Assembly (NCBI RefSeq): GCF_046630445.1
Contig: NC_092333.1
Span: 705,761,501 to 705,825,500 of the forward strand
Direction of reading: 5' to 3'
From: Rutidosis leptorrhynchoides
Lineage: Eukaryota > Streptophyta > Magnoliopsida > Asterales > Asteraceae
Length of the DNA: 64,000 nt
The position numbers and the translations under genes are program-made. The notes beneath the pieces are model-generated. The model saw only the letters and a list, made by a program, of their open reading frames with translations, made no database searches and was not told the DNA's origin. This document shows positions 59,475-64,000 of the stretch, in pieces; position 1 is the first letter of the stretch, and the number at the start of each line of letters is the position of its first letter.

Positions 59475-62400
59475 CTACAACAATCATCCCAACAACAATA
59501 ATAACCGCAACAACAACAACAATCAGAAGCAGCTATGCCAAAGGTGTGAAAAGAATCACTCGGGGTTCTGCACCAAATTTTGCAACAAGTGTAAAAGAAA
59601 TGGTCATAGCGCGGCGAAGTGTGAGGTCTACGGACCAGGGCTTAATAGAACGAAAGGAACAAATGGTGTCGGAACGAGTAATGGCGGAGCAAGTAGTGTC
59701 GGAGCAAGTTATGCCAATGTAGTTTGTTATAAATGTGGAAAACCGGGCCACATTATTAGAAATTGCCCGAACCAGGAGAACACGAATGGACAAGGCCGTG
59801 GAAGAGTTTTCAATATTAATGCGGCAGAGGCACAGGAAGACCCGGAACTTGTTACGGGTACGTTTCTTATTGACAATAAATCTTCTTACGTTTTATTTGA
59901 TTCGGGTGCGGATAGAAGCTATATGAGTAGAGATTTTTGTGCTAAATTAAGTTGTCCATTGACGCCTTTGGATAGTAAATTTTTACTCGAATTAGCAAAT
60001 GGTAAATTAATTTCAGCAGATAATATATGTCGGAATCGAGAAATTAAACTGGTTAGCGAAACATTTAAGATTGATTTGATACCAGTAGAGTTAGGGAGTT
60101 TTGATGTGATAATCGGTATGGACTGGTTGAAAGAAGTGAAAGCGGAGATCGTTTGTTACAAAAATGCAATTCGCATTATACGAGAAAAAGGAAAACCCTT
60201 AATGGTGTACGGAGAAAAGGGCAACACGAAGCTACATCTTATTAGTAATTTGAAGGCACAAAAACTAATAAGAAAAGGTTGCTATGCTGTTCTAGCACAC
60301 GTCGAGAAAGTACAAACTGAAGAAAAGAGCATCAATGATGTTCCCATTGCAAAAGAATTTCCCGATGTATTTCTGAAAGAATTACCGGGATTACCCCCAC
60401 ATCGATCCGTTGAATTTCAAATAGATCTTGTACCAGGAGCTGTACCAATAGCTCGTGCTCCTTACAGACTCACACCCAGCGAGATGAAAGAACTACAAAG
60501 CTAATTACAAGAACTTTTAGAGCGTGGTTTCATTCGACCAAGCACATCACCGTGGGGAGCTCCTGTTTTGTTTGTCAAGAAGAAAGATGGTACATTCAGG
60601 TTGTGTATCGACTACCGAGAGTTGAACAAACTTACCATCAAGAACCGCTACCCACTACCGAGAATCGATGACTTATTTGATCAACTACAAGGCTCGTCTG
60701 TTTATTCAAAGATTGACTTACGTTCCGGGTATCATCAAATGCGGGTGAAAGAAGATGATATTCCAAAGACTGCTTTCAGAACACGTTACGGTCATTACGA
60801 GTTTATGGTCATGCCGTTTGGTTTAACTAATGCACCAGCTGTGTTCATGGACCTTATGAACCGAGTGTGTGGACCATACCTTGACAAGTTTGTCATTGTT
60901 TTCATTGATGACATACTTATTTACTCAAAGAATGACCAAGAACACGGTGAACATTTGAGAAAGGTGTTAGAAGTATTGAGGAAGGAAGAATTGTACGCTA
61001 AGTTTTCAAAGTGTGCATTTTGGTTGGAAGAAGTTCAATTCCTCGGTCACATAGTGAACAAAGAAGGTATTAAGGTGGATCCGGCAAAGATAGAAACTGT
61101 TGAAAAGTGGGAAACCCCGAAAACTCCGAAACACATACGCCAGTTTTTAGGACTAGCTGGTTACTACAGAAGGTTCATCCAAGACTTTTCCAGAATAGCA
61201 AAACCCTTGACTGCATTAACGCATAAAGGGAAGAAATTTGAATGAAATGATGAACAAGAGAAAGCGTTTCAGTTATTGAAGAAAAAGCTAACTACGGCAC
61301 CTATATTGTCATTGCCTGAAGGGAATGATGATTTTGTGATTTATTGTGATGCATCAAAGCAAGGTCTCGGTTGTGTATTAATGCAACGAACGAAGGTGAT
61401 TGCTTATGCGTCTAGACAATTGAAGATTCACGAACAAAATTATACGACGCATGATTTGGAATTAGGCGCGGTTGTTTTTGCATTAAAGACTTGGAGGCAC
61501 TACTTATATGGGGTCAAAAGTATTATATATACCGACCACAAAAGTCTTCAACACATATTTAATCAGAAACAACTGAATATGAGGCAGCGTAGGTGGATTG
61601 AATTATTGAATGATTACGACTTTGAGATTCGTTACCACCCGGGGAAGGCAAATGTGGTAGCCGATGCCTTGAGCAGGAAGGACAGAGAACCCATTCGAGT
61701 AAAATCTATGAATATAATGATTCATAATAACATTACTACTCAAATAAAGGAGGCGCAACAAGGAGTTTTAAAAGAGGGAAATTTAAAGGATGAAATACCC
61801 AAAGGATCAGAGAAGCATCTTAATATTCGGGAAGATGGAACCCGGTATAGGGCTGAAAGGATTTGGGTACCAAAATTTGGAGATATGAGAGAAATGGTAC
61901 TTAGAGAAGCTCATAAAACCAGATACTTAATACATCCTGGAACGGGGAAGATGTACAAGGATCTCAAGAAACATTTTTGGTGGCCGGGTATGAAAGCCGA
62001 TGTTGCTAAATACGTAGGAGAATGTTTGACGTGTTCTAAGGTCAAAGCTGAGCATCAGAAACCATCAGGTCTACTTCAACAACCCGAAATCCCGGAATGG
62101 AAATGTGAAAACATTACCATGGATTTCATCACTAAATTGCCAAGGACTGCAAGTGGTTTTGATACTATTTGGGTAATAGTTGATCGTCTCACCAAATCAG
62201 CACACTTCCTACCAATAAGAGAAGATGACAAGATGGAGAAGTTAGCACGACTGTATTTGAAGGAAGTCGTCTCCAGACATGGAATACCAATCTCTATTAT
62301 CTCTGATAGGGATGGCAGATTTATTTCAAGATTCTGGCAGACATTACAGCAAGCATTAGGAACTCGTCTAGACATGAGTACTGCCTATCATCCACAAACT

Positions 62401-63186
62401 GATGGGCAGAGCGAAAGGACGATACAAACGCTTGAAGACATGCTACGAGCATGTGTTATTGATTTCGGAAATAGTTGGGATCGACATCTACCGTTAGCAG
62501 AATTTTCCTACAACAACAGCTACCATTCAAGCATTGAGATGGCGCCGTTTGAAGCACTTTATGGTAGAAATTGCAGGTCTCTGATTTGTTGGAGTGAAGT
62601 GGGGGATAGACAGATTACGGGTCCGGAGATTATACAAGAAACTACCGAGAAGATCATCCAAATTCAACAACGGTTGAAAACCGCCCAAAGTCGACAAAAG
62701 AGCTACGCTGACATTAAAAGAAAAGATATAGAATTTGAAATTGGAGAGATGGTCATGCTTAAAGTTGCACCTTGGAAAGGCGTTGTTCGATTTGGTAAAC
62801 GAGGGAAATTAAATCCAAGGTATATTGGACCATTCAAGATTATTGATCGTGTCGGACCAGTAGCTTACCGACTAGAGTTACCTCAACAACTCGCGGCTGT
62901 ACATAACACTTTCCACGTCTCGAATTTGAAGAAATGTTTTGCTAAAGAAGATCTCACTATTCCGTTAGATGAAATCCAAATCAACGAAAAACTTCAATTC
63001 ATCGAAGAACCCGTCGAAATAATGGATCGTGAGGTTAAAAGACTTAAGCAAAACAAGATACCAATTGTTAAGGTTCGATGGAATGCTCGTAGAGGACCCG
63101 AGTTCACCTGGGAGCGTGAAGATCAGATGAAGAAGAAATACCCGCATCTATTTCCAAAAGATTCGTCAACACCTTCAACAGCTTAA
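58582..63186 (+). pseudogene. Tekay gag-pol polyprotein, single frame with two nonsense codons
   Basis: The likely start is ATG 58582 (MAPTTRHTVNMNEEEF); an in-frame ATG at 58546 is also open. In order (residues from 58582): Gag capsid ~55-215; Asn-rich (CAA/AAC)n tract ~250-315; zinc knuckles CNKCKRNGHSAAKC (~335) and CYKCGKPGHIIRNC (~381); retropepsin VLFDSGADRSYMS (~436) and DVIIGMDWL (~507). TAA at 60502-60504 falls between protease and RT. RT follows ([10 protein letters not shown] ~672; FIDD ~775), then TGA at 61243-61245 and RNase H ([11 protein letters not shown] ~917). Integrase has the HHCC finger (~1111-1155) and the core with [10 protein letters not shown] and SDRDGRF. The C-terminal chromodomain-like tail ([12 protein letters not shown]...VKVRW...PEFTWERE, ~1475-1515) places it in the Tekay clade. 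1,534 codons in all; otherwise intact. Confidence 0.95.
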
Positions 63187-63221
63187 AATTTCGGGACGAA
63201 ATTTATTTAACGGGTAGGTAC
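63185..63221 (+). other. Polypurine tract region
   Basis: AAATTTCGGGACGAAATTT then ATTTAACGGGTAGGTAC overlaps the gag-pol stop codon and abuts the 3' LTR. Confidence 0.9.
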
Positions 63222-64000
63222 TGTAGTGACCCGAACTTTTCCATGTTTATATATATTAATTGAGATTGATATTTACATGATTAAATTTTTCCAACATGTT
63301 AAGCAATCAAACTTGTTAAGACTTGATTAATTGAAATATGTTTCATATAGACAATTGACCACCCAAGTTGACCGGTGATTCACGAACGTTAAAACTTGTA
63401 AAAACTATATGATGACATATATATATGGATATATATATAGTTAACATGATACTATGATAAGTAAACATATCATTAAGTATATTAACAATGAACTACATAT
63501 GTAAAAACAAGACTACTAACTTAATGATTTTTAAACGAGACATATATGTAACGATTATCGTTGTAAAGACATTTAATGTATATATATCAAATTAAGAGAT
63601 ATTCATACATGATAATATCATGATAATATAATAATTTAAAATCTCATTTGGTATTATAAACATTGGGTTAACAACATTTAACAAGATCGTTAACCTAAAG
63701 GTTTCAAAACAACACTTACATGTAACAACTAACGATGACTTAACGACTCAGTTAAAATGTATATACATGTAGTGTTTTAATATGTATTTATACACTTTTG
63801 AAAGAATTCAATACACTTATCAAAATACTTTTACTTAACAAAAATGCTTACAATTACATCCTCGTTCAGTTTCATCAACAATTCTACTCGTATGCACCCG
63901 TATTCGTACTCGTACAATACACAGCTTTTAGATGTATGTACTATTGGTATATACACTCCAATGATCAGCTCTTAGCAGCCCATGTGAGTCACCTAACACA
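63222..64000 (+). mobile_element. 3' LTR, first 779 bp (cut by the window edge)
   Basis: It starts TGTAGTGACCCGAAC and matches 53323-54101 with only a handful of differences. Confidence 0.95.

Larger units (their letters stand above)
53323..64000 (+). mobile_element. Young Tekay (chromovirus) element with two accessory ORFs, 3' LTR incomplete
   Basis: The order is: 5' LTR, initiator tRNA-Met primer site, acidic-repeat ORF, F-box/Sel1-like ORF, PPT-like block, gag-pol with chromodomain-like tail, polypurine tract, 3' LTR (runs off the window). The first ~780 bp of the two LTRs differ by about five substitutions plus one AT-repeat length change, so insertion is recent. The 5 bp before the element are CCTTC; the matching duplication should lie right of the window. 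All ORFs are in the same orientation. Confidence 0.95.

Noticed and set aside
59179-59487. Minus-strand poly-Val frame and plus-strand poly-Thr frame (59315-59722)
   Set aside because: Shadows of the CAA/AAC repeat coding for Asn in Gag.
53323-64000. Endogenous pararetrovirus
   Set aside because: Long LTRs, initiator tRNA-Met primer site, polypurine tract and an integrase with chromodomain-like tail identify a Tekay gypsy element; no movement protein is present.

Overview
The window is plant nuclear DNA, most likely from a eudicot and probably a composite (Asteraceae). The family assignment is an inference from overall LTR style; no diagnostic host gene is present. The evidence for a plant is an AT-rich sequence packed with nested Ty3/gypsy LTR retrotransposons whose primer sites match plant initiator tRNA-Met (TGGTATCAGAGC) or tRNA-Asp (TGGYGCCGTTGCCGGGGA), plus Ty1/copia and hAT relics and long trinucleotide microsatellites. 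There are no prokaryotic operons, and almost no ordinary host genes are visible.

Layout. 1-1557: 3' part of an Athila-like LTR, inserted in the 3' internal end (1558-2387) of a non-autonomous Tekay-like element whose 3' LTR starts at 2388. About 2490-7250: degenerate Athila element (LTR, tRNA-Asp primer site, gag, protease). 7252-8277 and 12572-12665: Ty1/copia relic on the minus strand, broken by a 307-bp hAT-type MITE (7365-7671, 8-bp target duplication) and by a 4.3-kb solo LTR (8278-12571, target duplication CTTGT). 12666-15773, 30519-31360 and 42521-43222: an older host-like locus carrying two in-phase exons of a minus-strand gene. It is split by two elements with perfect target duplications: 15779-30513 (plus strand, AATTT, unusual LTR-LTR-internal-LTR structure) and 31361-42520 (minus strand, CAATA). 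43281-44755: copia LTR relic and hAT transposase relic. 44756-47680: Tat-lineage relic. 47681-52601: second copy of the non-autonomous Tekay-like family. 52723-53322: piece of another LTR. 53323-64000: young Tekay chromovirus whose 3' LTR runs off the window.

Two things stand out. First, the Tekay element at 53323 carries two uninterrupted extra ORFs between the primer-binding site and gag: an acidic EPEEES-repeat protein and a 227-residue F-box/Sel1-like protein. Its own gag-pol has two nonsense codons. Second, the non-autonomous elements at 31361-42520 and 47681-52601 both carry, in sense, a decayed piece of host poly(A)-binding protein (end of RRM3, linker, start of RRM4), so gene capture appears to predate their spread. 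The Tekay-like LTRs also share short conserved blocks; one of these, CTTCCGCTGT, sits directly before a genomic poly(A) tail at 26444-26455.

No gene here forms a host pathway. The functional units are the retrotransposon parts: LTR promoter, tRNA primer site, accessory ORFs, Gag-PR-RT-RH-IN polyprotein with a chromodomain-like tail, and polypurine tract.
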